In this document: positions 33,301-42,905 of the stretch, piece after piece
Numbering within the stretch: the stretch's first letter is position 1
How the letters are laid out: each line of letters begins with the position of its first letter
Assembly (NCBI GenBank): GCA_016125585.1
Contig: WGLL01000006.1
Span: 124,001-188,000, forward strand
Source: Caulobacter sp.
GTDB lineage: Bacteria; Pseudomonadota; Alphaproteobacteria; Caulobacterales; Caulobacteraceae
DNA: 64,000 nucleotides
Direction: 5' to 3'
Made by a program: the position numbers and the translations under genes
The notes under the pieces: model-generated
Told to the model about the DNA's origin: nothing
Seen by the model: the letters and a program-made list of their open reading frames with translations, nothing else
Databases searched by the model: none

Positions 33301-34065
33301 CTACCGCGCCAGACGACCGTCGGTCAGCGCCGCCGCCTCGAAGGGGAACAGCACGTCGCTGTCGGGCTTGGCGATCCCCTTGCAGAACCGCGCCGGGGCC
33401 AGGGTGTGCAGCAGGTGGCGCATGACCGCCAGGCGCAGGGCCTTCTTGTGATCGGCGCGGACGCAGGTCCAGGGCGCCTTGGCGCTGTCGGTGCGGATCA
33501 GCATCAGGTCGCGGGCGGCGGAATAATCGTCCCACCGGGCCTGGGCTTCGGCGTCCAGAGGGCTGGTCTTGAGCAGTTTCAGCGGGTCGCTCTTGCGGCT
33601 CGCCAGGCGTTTGGCCTGCTCGTCCTTGCTGATGTCGAGCCACAGCTTGACCAGCTTGATGCCGTCTCTGACCAGCATGGCCTCGAACTCGGGCGCGGCC
33701 TCCAGAAAGGCCTCATGTTCGGCCTCGGAACAGAATCCCATCACCGGCTCGACCCCGCCACGATTGTACCAGGAGCGGTTGAACAGCACGCAGTCCCCGG
33801 CGGCCGGCAGGTGGGCGACGTAGCGCTGGAAATACCATTGGGTCTTGTCGCGATCAGTCGGCTTGGGCAGGGCGATCACCGGGGTGGTGCGGGGCGGCAG
33901 GTGGGCGACGATGCGGCGGATGGTGCCGTCTTTGCCGGCGGCGTCGCGGCCCTCGAAGATGACCAGCACCTTCTCGCCGGTTTCCATCGACCAGCGTCGC
34001 CAGGCGACAATCGCGGTTTGCAGCTTGATCAGTTCGGCTTTGTAGGCGTCGGATTTCTTTCCCAT
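33301..34065 (-). CDS. ppk2: Polyphosphate kinase 2 (PPK2 family)
   Basis: 254 residues from the ATG at 34065 (MGKKSDAYKAELIKLQ). Walker A is IFEGRDAAGKDGTIRR (about 37-51), the lid region reads FNRSWYNRGGVEPVMGF, and LVKLWLDISKDEQAKRL is Walker B and onward. RWDDYSAARDLML is also conserved. PPK2 enzymes move phosphate between polyphosphate and nucleotides; the single domain and length fit class I (diphosphate nucleotides), though class is not proven. It is divergent from rsmE with 46 bases between starts. Confidence 0.93.
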   Translation of the reverse strand: MGKKSDAYKAELIKLQTAIVAWRRWSMETGEKVLVIFEGRDAAGKDGTIRRIVAHLPPRTTPVIALPKPTDRDKTQWYFQRYVAHLPAAGDCVLFNRSWYNRGGVEPVMGFCSEAEHEAFLEAAPEFEAMLVRDGIKLVKLWLDISKDEQAKRLASRKSDPLKLLKTSPLDAEAQARWDDYSAARDLMLIRTDSAKAPWTCVRADHKKALRLAVMRHLLHTLAPARFCKGIAKPDSDVLFPFEAAALTDGRLAR

Positions 34066-34111
34066 TGCGAAGGCTAAACACGGGTGGGCCTGTCGCGCTA
34101 GAAGGCAGTTC

Positions 34112-34837
34112 ATGATCCGTCTCTTCGTCCCTGACCCGCTGGCCGCCGGCGCCCCTATCGCGCCGGGGCCCGAAGCCTCCCGCTATCTGATCGCTGTCAT
34201 GCGACTGGCGATTGGTTCGGAGATTCAGCTGTTCAACGGCCGGGACGGCGAGTGGCGGGCGACCGTGGTCGAGGCCGACAAGCGCCGCTGCCGGCTGACG
34301 GTCGGTTCGCTGATCCGGCCGCAGGAGACCGGGCCGGACCTGACCCTGGTGGTGGCGCTGGTCAAGCGCGGGCGGCTGGAAACCATTGTCGAAAAGGCCG
34401 CCGAGTTGGGCGCCGCGCGGGTGCAGCCGGTGCTGACCCGCCGCACCAACGCTGATCGGGCCAATGTCGACCGGCTGCAGGCTATCGCCATCGAGGCGGC
34501 CGAACAGACCGGGCGGATGGATCCGCCGCGGATTCTGGAACCGGTGAAACTGGCGAAGCTGCTCGATGGCTGGGAGGCGGGGCGGCGGCTGATGTTCTGC
34601 GACGAGACCGGCGGCCCGCCGGCTCTGGACGCCCTGGCCGGAAAGGGCGGCGGACCCTGGGCGATCCTGATCGGTCCGGAGGGCGGCTTCGACCCGGAGG
34701 AAATCGCCCGGTTGCGGGGGATGGAGGCGGTGCTTCCCGTCTCCCTGGGTCCGCGCATCCTGCGGGCCGACACCGCCGCGATCAGCGCCATGACTCTCTG
34801 GCAGGCGGCGGTGGGGGATTGGACAGGGCGCGGCTGA
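34112..34837 (+). CDS. rsmE: 16S rRNA (uracil(1498)-N(3))-methyltransferase RsmE
   Basis: 241 residues, a SPOUT-class methyltransferase. VVALVKRGRLETIVEKAAELGAARVQPV (read in parts), AIEAAEQTGRMDPP, LIGPEGGFDPEEI and LGPRILRADTAAI are all RsmE hallmarks; the last two form the trefoil knot that binds SAM. It methylates U1498 of 16S rRNA. An almost perfect palindrome begins directly after its stop codon. Confidence 0.95.
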   Translation: MIRLFVPDPLAAGAPIAPGPEASRYLIAVMRLAIGSEIQLFNGRDGEWRATVVEADKRRCRLTVGSLIRPQETGPDLTLVVALVKRGRLETIVEKAAELGAARVQPVLTRRTNADRANVDRLQAIAIEAAEQTGRMDPPRILEPVKLAKLLDGWEAGRRLMFCDETGGPPALDALAGKGGGPWAILIGPEGGFDPEEIARLRGMEAVLPVSLGPRILRADTAAISAMTLWQAAVGDWTGRG

Positions 34838-34967
34838 CCGTCCGGGCGTCCTTCGACACGCCCGCTCGTGGCGGGCTGCTCAGGATGACGCCTGTCAGCG
34901 CCCCCCAGTCTTCGTCATCCTGAGCAGCGGACCCGCAGGGACCGCGTGTCGATGGACGCACGGACGG
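34838..34967. repeat. 130-bp near-palindrome directly after rsmE
   Basis: Outer arms CCGTCCGGGCGTCC and GGACGCACGGACGG pair with one mismatch. Inner arms GGCGGGCTGCTCAGGATGACG and CGTCATCCTGAGCAGC also pair; CGACACGC pairs with GCGTGTCG. The element starts at the base after the rsmE stop. It differs in sequence from the CCTTCTCCC family. Confidence 0.88.
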
Positions 34968-35087
34968 TTCACGTCACCTTGCGAAGACCGTGATTGTCTC
35001 CCACCTGCTTAACAGCGTAAAGATCGCCGCCGGTTGGGGAAGGGCCTCCCTCGCCATCGCATTTCGAGACAGCCGGGGAGGCATAGG

Positions 35088-36461
35088 ATGGCGCAGACGA
35101 CGACGGACGACCGTCCGCTGACGCTCGAGGATCTGACCCAGTCCTTCGCCAGCGGCAACAAGCCCAAGGCTGAATGGCGGGTCGGCGCCGAGCATGAGAA
35201 ATTCGGCTTCCGCCTCTCCGACCACAAGACCGTCCCCTACTCTGGCGAGGCCGGCATCGAGGCGATGCTCAAGGGCCTGATGCGATTCGGCTGGACCGCG
35301 GTCGAGGAAGACCGCGCCGACGGCGGCAAGACCCTGATCGGGCTGGAGCGCAACGGCGCCAATGTCAGTCTCGAGCCCGGCGGCCAGTTCGAACTCTCCG
35401 GCGCGCCGCTGGAGACCATGCATGACATCTGTTCGGAGACCGGCCAGCACCTCGAGGAGGTCAAGACCGTCGCCGACGAACTGGGGCTGGGGTTCCTTGG
35501 CCTTGGGTTCCATCCGACCCTTCGCCGCGACCAGGCCGAGATCATGCCCAAGGGGCGCTATGCGATCATGCGGCGCTACATGCCGCTGGTCGGCAGGCTG
35601 GGCCTCGACATGATGCTGCGCACCTGCACGGTGCAGGCCAACCTCGACTTCTCATCCGAAGCCGACATGGTCGCCAAGTTCCGCACCTCGCTGGCGCTGC
35701 AACCCATCGCCACCGCCATGTTCGCCAACAGCCCCTTTACCGAGGGCAAGCCCAACGGCCTGCTGTCGGCCCGGGCCAACGTCTGGACCGACACCGATCC
35801 GGACCGCACCGGCCTGCTGAACTTCGTCTTCGAGGATGGCTTCGGCTTCGAGACCTACGCCCGCTACGCCCTGAAGGTGCCGATGTATTTCGCCAAGCGG
35901 AACGGCCTCTATGTCGATCTCGCCGGCCAGTCCTTCGAGCGGTTCATCGAGGGCAAGCTGGATGTGCTGCCGGGAGAGCGGGCGACGATGAAGGACTGGG
36001 CCGACCACACCACCACCATCTTCCCCGAGGTGCGGCTGAAATCCTATCTGGAGATGCGCGGCGCCGACGGCGGCCCCTGGAGCCGGCTTTGCGCCCTGCC
36101 GGCGCTGTGGACCGGCATCTTCTATGATGACGCGGCCCTCGTCGCCGCCTGGGATCTCTGCAAGGACTGGACGCCGGAAGATCGCGAGGGCCTGCGCCGC
36201 GACGTGCCGCGTCTTGGTCTTCAGGCGAAGGTCGCCGGCCGCACCGCCCAGGACGTCGCCATCGACATGGTGGCCATCGCCCGCCAGGGCCTGCGCAACC
36301 GCGAACGCCTCGACGGCGGCTTCATCGACGAGGCCATCTATCTGAGCGAGCTCGAACAGATCGCCGAGAGCGGCGTCACCCCCGCCGAGCGGCTGCTGGA
36401 GAAGTTCCACGGCGAATGGGGCGGCGATATCGACCGCATCTTCGAGGACTGCGCCTACTGA
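35088..36461 (+). CDS. gshA: Glutamate-cysteine ligase, plant/alphaproteobacterial type
   Basis: 457 residues from the ATG at 35088, preceded by GGGGAGG. VGAEHEKFGFRL is the first ATP/glutamate motif, LEPGGQFELSGAP the second, and MRTCTVQANLDF-like MLRTCTVQANLDF and FVFEDGFGFE follow as in plant-type GSH1. It makes gamma-glutamylcysteine, the first step of glutathione synthesis, in the cytosol. EgtA-type ligases are related, but length and motifs favour GshA. A repeat hairpin follows the stop at 36476. Confidence 0.92.
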   Translation: MAQTTTDDRPLTLEDLTQSFASGNKPKAEWRVGAEHEKFGFRLSDHKTVPYSGEAGIEAMLKGLMRFGWTAVEEDRADGGKTLIGLERNGANVSLEPGGQFELSGAPLETMHDICSETGQHLEEVKTVADELGLGFLGLGFHPTLRRDQAEIMPKGRYAIMRRYMPLVGRLGLDMMLRTCTVQANLDFSSEADMVAKFRTSLALQPIATAMFANSPFTEGKPNGLLSARANVWTDTDPDRTGLLNFVFEDGFGFETYARYALKVPMYFAKRNGLYVDLAGQSFERFIEGKLDVLPGERATMKDWADHTTTIFPEVRLKSYLEMRGADGGPWSRLCALPALWTGIFYDDAALVAAWDLCKDWTPEDREGLRRDVPRLGLQAKVAGRTAQDVAIDMVAIARQGLRNRERLDGGFIDEAIYLSELEQIAESGVTPAERLLEKFHGEWGGDIDRIFEDCAY

Positions 36462-36475
36462 GGGCGCGAAAGCGT

Positions 36476-36500
36476 CCTTCTCCCGGCGCGCGGGAGAAGG
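36476..36500. repeat. CCTTCTCCC/GGGAGAAGG hairpin after gshA
   Basis: A 25-base palindrome with arms CCTTCTCCCG and CGGGAGAAGG around GCGCG, between gshA and the convergent DUF427 gene. It is a short member of the family described at 14274 and could work as a shared 3' end for both genes. Confidence 0.75.
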
Positions 36501-36515
36501 AAGAAGCAGCGGCGC

Positions 36516-36932
36516 TCAGACGTCGCGGGGGTCGGTGGTGTCGGCATAGGGCGGATCGTGCGGCGGCACATGGGGGGCGGCTTCGCCCCCCTCATGGCGG
36601 ATCTCCACATGCTGCGGATAGAAGGCGATGTGGTCGCGGATCAGCTCGACGCCCTCGATCGGATCCTCATAGGACCAGGCCGCGTTCTCGACGACGCGGG
36701 CGTCGCGATACAGGGTGAAATAGCTGGCCTCGCCCTTGAACGGACAGCGGCTCGTATGGTCGGTGCGCCGCAGGACGCCCAACTCCACATCCTCGCGGGG
36801 AAAATAGACCACCGGCGGGTAGTCGCCTTCCTTCAGGACCAGGGCTTTGTCCGAATCGGCGATCTCGTGACCCTCGAACAGGGCGACCGTTCGGCCGGGT
36901 GCGGCGGAGAATTTCAGGCGGGAATGGGTCAT
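36516..36932 (-). CDS. DUF427 domain-containing protein
   Basis: 138 residues. Typical DUF427 motifs are present: VYFPREDVELGVLRRTDH, CPFKGEASYFTLY and NAAWSYEDPIEGVELIRDHIAFYP (read in parts). The single-domain beta-tent fold proteins have no settled biochemical role. It is convergent with gshA and divergent from the POT transporter gene. Confidence 0.9.
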   Translation of the reverse strand: MTHSRLKFSAAPGRTVALFEGHEIADSDKALVLKEGDYPPVVYFPREDVELGVLRRTDHTSRCPFKGEASYFTLYRDARVVENAAWSYEDPIEGVELIRDHIAFYPQHVEIRHEGGEAAPHVPPHDPPYADTTDPRDV

Positions 36933-37124
36933 ACGGCTACCTCCTTGCCTGACAACGCCTGAGAGGCGAGCAGGGCTCCCCCGGAAGGGCTCGTCGAACA
37001 GCGTATGGCAATCCGTTGCTTGTGAAACGATCCCCCGCGTGATTTTCTCCCACCAAATCGGGGAGGTCGGGCTGGAACCACCGTTTCAGTGCTGGCCGGT
37101 TCAGTCTCAAACAGGGTCCTTCGT

Positions 37125-39056
37125 ATGAATATCGTAATTGTGCTGGGGATCCTTGTGACCCTGGCGACGGGAATTCCGGTGTTTCTGCAGATGCGGAAAC
37201 ACCCCAAGGGTCTGCTGATCCTGTTCTTCGCGGAGATGTGGGAGCGGTTTTCCTACTACGGGATGCGCGGCATCCTGATCTTCTATCTGACCCAGCATTT
37301 CCTGTTTGATCGCAAATTCTCGACCTCCCTCTATGGGTCCTACACCTCGCTGGTCTATCTGCTGCCGCTGATTGGCGGTCTGCTGGCCGACCGTTTCCTT
37401 GGCACCCGAAAGGCCGTTGCCTTTGGCGCCCTGCTGCTGGTCGCCGGACACGGGATGATGGCGGTCGAGGGCCGTCCGGCGCAGGAAAACCTGATCTACG
37501 ATGGCGCCTCCTACGAGTTCGTCGTCACCGGTCTGGGCGAGGCCCGCGAGGTCAAGCTGAAGGTCGGCGAGAAGGCCTATGAGTTCGGCCCGTCCGACGA
37601 TGGCGGCCTGTCGATCAAGAACCTGCCGGCCGACGCGCCGCTTCCCGCTACGCTGGCCAAGGGCAGCTTCAAGCAGGAAATCACCAAGCGCGATCCGACT
37701 TACGTCAACATCTTCTTCCTGGCCCTTTCACTGATCATCATGGGTGTGGGCTTCCTCAAGCCCAATATCTCGACCATCGTCGGCCAGCTCTATCCGCAGG
37801 GCGATCCGCGCCGCGATCCGGGCTTCACCCTCTACTACTACGGCATCAACCTGGGAGCCTTCTGGGCGTCCATCCTTTGCGGCTATCTCGGCACCAACTA
37901 CGGCTGGGGCTGGGGCTTCGGTCTGGCGGGTGTCGGCATGCTGGCGGGCTATATCGCCTTCGTGCTCGGCAAGCCGCTGCTGGAAGGTCATGGCGAGCCG
38001 CCCGAACCGGAGCGGCTCAAGAAACCCCTGTTCGGACCGGTGAACCTTGAGGGCCTGATCTATCTCGGCGGCATTCTTGGCGTCGGCGTGGTCTGGTTCA
38101 TGGTCCAGCGCAACGCGCTGGTCGGCACCGTCCTGGGCATCAGCACGCTGATCTCCCTGATCTATATCGCCTACTTCATGGTCCGGGAGTGCAACAGCGT
38201 CGAACGTCAACGCATGGGCCTGGCCCTGGTGCTGATCCTCGGGGCCGTCGTGTTCTTCACCTTGTTCGAACAGGCGGGCACCTCGCTCAACCTGTTCGCC
38301 GAGAGCAACGTCAACCTGGCGCTGATCAGCCAACCCTTCACCTTCGACCTGTTCGGCCAGACCTTCTTCTTCGGCACGCGGGAAATGGTCATTGCGGCCG
38401 GCGTTCCGGACAATGTGCGCTGGATCGACATGGGCATTACCGCCGCCCAGACCCAGTCGTTCAACGCCGCCTTCATCCTGATCTTCGCGCCCCTGTTCGC
38501 GGCGCTGTGGCTGTGGCTCGGCAGGCATAACCGCGATCCCGACCCGACGATGAAGTTCGGGCTCGGCATCATTCAGGTCGGGCTCGGCTTCCTGGTGGTG
38601 GTCTGGGCCGGCGGGATGGTCGACTCGGCCTTCCGCATGCCGCTGATCATGCTGGGCGTGCTCTACCTGCTGCACACTACCGGCGAGCTGTTCCTGTCGC
38701 CGGTCGGCCTCTCGGAAATCACCAAGCTGTCCGTGGCCAAGGTGGTGTCCTTCATGATGGCTGTCTGGTTCCTGTCCAGTTCCATCGCTCAGTTCGTGGG
38801 CGGCTGGATCGCCGGTTTCGCCGGCACCGAGACGGTTGGCGGACAGGTGCTCGACCCGGCCGCGGCCCTGGCCGCGTCGCTCGATGTGTTCGGCAAACTG
38901 GGATGGGCCGGCGTCGCCATCGGCGCCTTCTTCATCGTCATCAGCTTCTTCATCAAGCACTGGGCCAACGGCATCAACGTCGCCACCGAGCAGCCGGTGA
39001 CGGCTGTGGACGTTGACCGACAGGCTGGCCCGGATCGTCATCCCGACGAAGCCTGA
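37125..39056 (+). CDS. POT-family proton-dependent oligopeptide transporter
   Basis: 643 residues from the ATG at 37125. The proton-coupling motif FFAEMWERFSYYGMRGIL includes E-x-x-E-R on helix 1, and FLKPNISTIVGQLYP and LFLSPVGLSEITKL are POT/PTR2 signatures. An inserted hydrophilic stretch of about 80 residues (112-191) lies between early helices and is absent from short POT members such as those of about 500 residues. The protein takes up di- and tripeptides with protons at the inner membrane. A strong terminator follows the stop by 26 bases, so the gene is probably transcribed alone. Confidence 0.92.
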   Translation: MNIVIVLGILVTLATGIPVFLQMRKHPKGLLILFFAEMWERFSYYGMRGILIFYLTQHFLFDRKFSTSLYGSYTSLVYLLPLIGGLLADRFLGTRKAVAFGALLLVAGHGMMAVEGRPAQENLIYDGASYEFVVTGLGEAREVKLKVGEKAYEFGPSDDGGLSIKNLPADAPLPATLAKGSFKQEITKRDPTYVNIFFLALSLIIMGVGFLKPNISTIVGQLYPQGDPRRDPGFTLYYYGINLGAFWASILCGYLGTNYGWGWGFGLAGVGMLAGYIAFVLGKPLLEGHGEPPEPERLKKPLFGPVNLEGLIYLGGILGVGVVWFMVQRNALVGTVLGISTLISLIYIAYFMVRECNSVERQRMGLALVLILGAVVFFTLFEQAGTSLNLFAESNVNLALISQPFTFDLFGQTFFFGTREMVIAAGVPDNVRWIDMGITAAQTQSFNAAFILIFAPLFAALWLWLGRHNRDPDPTMKFGLGIIQVGLGFLVVVWAGGMVDSAFRMPLIMLGVLYLLHTTGELFLSPVGLSEITKLSVAKVVSFMMAVWFLSSSIAQFVGGWIAGFAGTETVGGQVLDPAAALAASLDVFGKLGWAGVAIGAFFIVISFFIKHWANGINVATEQPVTAVDVDRQAGPDRHPDEA

Positions 39057-39081
39057 TCCAGCCAATGCGTCAAACGATGAA

Positions 39082-39110
39082 GGGCCCCGGAGTGATCCGG
39101 GGCCCTTTTT
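39082..39110 (+). terminator. Rho-independent terminator after the POT transporter
   Basis: A perfect 9-bp stem GGGCCCCGG / CCGGGGCCC with an AGTGAT loop, followed by TTTTT at 39106-39110. Confidence 0.93.
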
Positions 39111-39134
39111 CTGTCCGGCTCTGGCCGGGGTCGG

Positions 39135-41237
39135 TCAGAAGGTCTTTCTGATCCGCATGTAGAGGAAGGACGGATAGTCCAGGGGACGGTCCTCGATGAA
39201 ATAGACGCTGCCGGTGTCGCGGGGGGCGTCGTAGAGCCGTCGGCTGCGGGTCACGTCGCGGCCCAGCAGGTTGTGCGCCTCCAGGCGGATCGCGAAGTCC
39301 GGCGCCGGCTTCCACTCGGCATAGAAGGTGACCCAGGTCTCGAGCTCGACCTGGTCGATGCGGTCGAAGCGGTAGTAGCGCTCGGTGAAGTTTCCGAACA
39401 CATCGACCCCGTATTGCGTCTTGTACTGCGGCAGGTCGTGCGAGTAGCGGATTTCCCAGCTGAACGGCTCCTGGCCGCTGAGCCGCCGCGCATCGCCGGT
39501 GGTGGGATCGGTCACTTCCGACTTGCGCCAGGTCAGGGTCGAGCGCAGCAGCCCGCCCTGGATCCCCAGCCTGGCCAGCGGCAGGTTCACGCTGATCTGG
39601 CCGATGTCGTTCTTTCCGTCGCCGATGTTGCCAGGCGCGTCGAAGTTGCAGGACAGGTCGTTGGTGTCCGGCGCCCCGCCGACGATCGGACAGCTGGAGA
39701 CATCGGTGACCCGGATGCGGTCGATGACGTCGGTGATCTCTTCGTGGATGTATCGGAAGGTGATGGCGCCGTCGTCCCAGAACTTGCGCTCATAGGCGGC
39801 CTCGAAGACCGTGGTTTTGCTGGGTTCCAGATCCGCGCCCCCGGCCGTCACCGTGCCGCCGGTGGACAGGGAAATGGAGGAGGCGAAATCGCGGAAGTTC
39901 AGCTGTCCCACTTCACGCTCCAGCCGCAGGCGCAACTGGTTGTCGCTGGTCGGCGACCAGGTCACGATGGCCCGCGGCTTGTAGTAGGTGAATTCCTTGG
40001 ACAGGTTGGTGGCGCCGGTCTGGCTGATCGTCGAGTTCTCGATCTTCAGGCCGCCCTCGACGGCCAGCTTGGGATTGAGGCGCCAGTTCGCCGTCAGGAA
40101 GGCCTCATAGCGCTCCTCCTCGACCCGCACATTGGCCTGCGGCAACACGACGGGGACGCCGTTCTCCACATAGTCGGTGTTGGCTTCCAGGAAATTGAAC
40201 GCTCCCTCGCCGCCGCTCTCGATGATCAGGGCGGGGCCGAAGCTGTAGCGCAGGGAGGCCCTGGCGATGCTCTCGCCGCTCTCGCTGTCCTCAGTGAACA
40301 GGGCCGAGTCGGTCCCGTCCTGGAAGCCTGAGGTGTAGGTGGTGTCGCGGCCCGTCTGCAGGGCGGTGAGTTCCAGCTTGGCCTTGCCGAAGTCCCGCTC
40401 CCAGCTGCCGCCGAACTCGGCGTCTTCCTGCTCCTGGCGGTCCTTGACCAGGAACAGCCGGCTGGTGCGGGGGCTGTCAAAGGCGTTCAGCGACCATTCG
40501 TAGATATCCAGGTGATAGCGGCTGTTGACCGCCACCTTGCCGCCCAGCAGCGGGCTCTTCCAGCCGGCCTTCAGATCGGCGCCGTGTCCCGTGCCGGTCT
40601 CGTCCCAGGCGGTGCGGGTGACGACGTGGGTGTTGAGGTCCTCGGCGCGCTGCACCCCCTCGCCGGCCCCGTCGTCGATGCCGACGTAGAACAGGTTGGA
40701 CCAGTTGAAGACGCCGGGGCCCACCGGGGTGCTGCCCTCGAAACGCATCGCCGGCTGGCTGCGGCCGTCCTGGTGGTGGGCGTTGGCGACCGCCAGCAGC
40801 CAGCTGCCCTTGCGGTCCTTCTTCAGGATCACATTGGCGATCACCGTCTTGCCCTGCATGTCGATGCCGGGGGCGCCGCCGCGAATGATGTCGATCCGCT
40901 CGACGTCCTTGGCCTGGATGCGGCGCAGGGCGTCTTCCAGCCCCTCGGTCTTGGAGGCGTTGCGCTGGCCGTCGATCAGCACATTGCCCGCCGCCCCGCC
41001 GTAGCCGCGCACATTGTCCCCGCCGTCAAAGGCGAATCCCGGAATGCGGGCGATCATGTCCATGGCCGAGTTGGGCGAGGCCTCGGCGAAGAAGCTGGCG
41101 GGATAGGGCGTGACGCCCTGGCTGGCGACGGCGACCGCCGGGGCGGCCTCCTGCGACAGGCTCAGCAGCGGACCGGGGGCGGCTGCGGCGATGGCGTCCG
41201 GCGAGGCGGCGGCCAGCAAGGCGATAATCGGACTCAT
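39135..41237 (-). CDS. TonB-dependent receptor
   Basis: 700 residues from the ATG at 41237. After a short signal-like N-terminus (MSPIIALLAAAS) comes a plug domain with MDMIARIPGFAFDGGDNVRGYG, NVLIDGQRNASKTEGLEDALRRI and VERIDIIRGGAPGIDMQGKT (all read in parts), then a long beta-barrel ending SVYFIEDRPLDYPSFLYMRIRKTF with the terminal Phe of outer membrane proteins. Ligand unknown. The plug motifs resemble those of outer membrane receptors without an extended N-terminal signalling domain. It converges on the POT gene terminator. Confidence 0.9.
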   Translation of the reverse strand: MSPIIALLAAASPDAIAAAAPGPLLSLSQEAAPAVAVASQGVTPYPASFFAEASPNSAMDMIARIPGFAFDGGDNVRGYGGAAGNVLIDGQRNASKTEGLEDALRRIQAKDVERIDIIRGGAPGIDMQGKTVIANVILKKDRKGSWLLAVANAHHQDGRSQPAMRFEGSTPVGPGVFNWSNLFYVGIDDGAGEGVQRAEDLNTHVVTRTAWDETGTGHGADLKAGWKSPLLGGKVAVNSRYHLDIYEWSLNAFDSPRTSRLFLVKDRQEQEDAEFGGSWERDFGKAKLELTALQTGRDTTYTSGFQDGTDSALFTEDSESGESIARASLRYSFGPALIIESGGEGAFNFLEANTDYVENGVPVVLPQANVRVEEERYEAFLTANWRLNPKLAVEGGLKIENSTISQTGATNLSKEFTYYKPRAIVTWSPTSDNQLRLRLEREVGQLNFRDFASSISLSTGGTVTAGGADLEPSKTTVFEAAYERKFWDDGAITFRYIHEEITDVIDRIRVTDVSSCPIVGGAPDTNDLSCNFDAPGNIGDGKNDIGQISVNLPLARLGIQGGLLRSTLTWRKSEVTDPTTGDARRLSGQEPFSWEIRYSHDLPQYKTQYGVDVFGNFTERYYRFDRIDQVELETWVTFYAEWKPAPDFAIRLEAHNLLGRDVTRSRRLYDAPRDTGSVYFIEDRPLDYPSFLYMRIRKTF

Positions 41238-41389
41238 ACTTCTACGTCTCCCCCGCGGAGCCCCCCGGCCCGTCGGTGAAGGCAACCTGACCGCGCCCAC
41301 TGGGCAGGGCACGTTACAAGCCTGAAATGTAGATTAAACTTGTGAAATGTTATCGGCGATCATTCACATGGGCCGTGGGCGCGGGACGC

Positions 41390-42820
41390 TCAGACAGCCG
41401 TCCCGCCGACCGTCAGCCCGGTGATCTTCAGGCTGGGTTGCCCCACGCCGACCGGAACGCCCTGACCAGCCTTGCCGCAGACGCCGATGCCGGGGTCGAG
41501 GGCGAAGTCGTCGCCGATCATGGTCACCCGGGTCAGGGCGCTGGGGCCGTCGCCGATCAGGGTGGCGCCCTTGACCGGGTGGGTGATCTTGCCGTTCTCG
41601 ATCAGATAGGCCTCGGTGCACTGGAAGACGAACTTGCCGTTGGTGATGTCGACCTGGCCGCCGCCGAGGCTCGCGCAATAGAGGCCGCGCTTTGTCGAGG
41701 CGATCATCTCGTCCAGGGTGTGCTCGCCGCCCAGCATCACGGTGTTGGTCATCCGCGGCATCGGCATGTAGGCGTAGGACTCGCGCCGGGCGTTGCCGGT
41801 GGGGGAAAGACCCATCAGCCGGGCGCTCTGACGGTCGTGCATATATCCGGTGAGAATGCCGTCCTCGATCAGCACGGTGCGTTCGGTGGGGGTGCCCTCG
41901 TCATCAACGCTGAGCGAGCCGCGGCGGCCGGGCAGGGTCCCGTCATCGACCACCGTCACGCCCTTGGCCGCGACGCGCTCGCCGACGCGGCCGGAAAAGG
42001 CGCTGATGCCCTTGCGGTTGAAGTCGCCCTCAAGACCATGACCGACGGCTTCGTGCAGAAGCACCCCGTTCCAGCCGGGACCCAGCACCACGTCCATCTC
42101 GCCGGCGGGGCAGTCGATGGCTTCCAGATTGACCAGGGCCTGGCGCAGGGCCTCGTCGACCTGGCCCTGCCAGCTTTCCGGGGTGATCCAGGTCTCGAAC
42201 CCGGCCCGGCCGCCCGCGCCGCTGGTTCCGCTCTCGCGGCGACCGTCGCGCTCGACGGTGACCTGGACATTGACCCGGCTCAGCGGGCGCACGTCGCGCA
42301 CCAGACGGCCGTCGGCGCGCAGGATCTCGACGATGCGGCGCTCGCCGGCCATCGAGGCGGAAACCTGGACGATGCGGCTGTCCCTGGCCCGGGCGAAGGC
42401 GTCGATCTCCTGCAGCAGGGCGACCTTTTCCGAGAAGCCGGGGGAGGCGACCGGGTTGTCCTCGCCATAGAGGCGGATGTTGGTGGAGCGGGGACCCTCG
42501 GCGGCGACGCCGCTGTAGCCGCGCTTGGCCAGCCGGGCCGAATCGGCGGCGCGCCCGAAGGCGGCCTCGCTGATTTCCGAGGCGTGGGCGTAGCCGGCGG
42601 TCTCGCCGGCGACCACGCGCAGGCCGAAGCCCTCGCCGGAGTCGTAGGCGGCGTTCTTCAGCCGCCCGTCGTCAAAGACGAAGGATTCGCTTTCGCTGTG
42701 TTCGAGGAACAGTTCGCCGTCGTCGGCGCCGGCGAGGGCCTCGCCGAGGATGTCGCGGGCGCGATCGGTATCGACGCCGGCGGCGTCAAGCAGGGAGGGG
42801 GCGAGGGAGGGGAGGCTCAT
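41390..42820 (-). CDS. tldD: Metalloprotease TldD
   Basis: 476 residues. The zinc motif LLHEAVGHGLEGDFNR (HExxxH) and the C-terminal NGKFVFQCTEAYLIENGKI and GMGICGKxGQ-like GIGVCGKAGQGVPVGVGQP are TldD landmarks. TldD pairs with PmbA/TldE to form a heterodimeric peptidase involved in maturation of modified peptides (microcins, CcdA turnover). PmbA is not in this window. It lies between the TonB receptor (divergence region of about 150 bases) and the PadR-HAAS-GIN operon, on the same strand as both. Confidence 0.95.
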   Translation of the reverse strand: MSLPSLAPSLLDAAGVDTDRARDILGEALAGADDGELFLEHSESESFVFDDGRLKNAAYDSGEGFGLRVVAGETAGYAHASEISEAAFGRAADSARLAKRGYSGVAAEGPRSTNIRLYGEDNPVASPGFSEKVALLQEIDAFARARDSRIVQVSASMAGERRIVEILRADGRLVRDVRPLSRVNVQVTVERDGRRESGTSGAGGRAGFETWITPESWQGQVDEALRQALVNLEAIDCPAGEMDVVLGPGWNGVLLHEAVGHGLEGDFNRKGISAFSGRVGERVAAKGVTVVDDGTLPGRRGSLSVDDEGTPTERTVLIEDGILTGYMHDRQSARLMGLSPTGNARRESYAYMPMPRMTNTVMLGGEHTLDEMIASTKRGLYCASLGGGQVDITNGKFVFQCTEAYLIENGKITHPVKGATLIGDGPSALTRVTMIGDDFALDPGIGVCGKAGQGVPVGVGQPSLKITGLTVGGTAV

Positions 42821-42905
42821 GGCCTGAACGTAGGGATGATCGGGCCCGCCGTCATCCCCTCGCCCGACATGCCCTCTGCCTCGCGCCCCTCCCTCGTCCG
42901 GACAA

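Noticed and set aside
34838..34967. Palindrome after rsmE as an intrinsic terminator
   Set aside because: The stems are long but no U-run follows on either strand, so it was listed as a repeat rather than a terminator.
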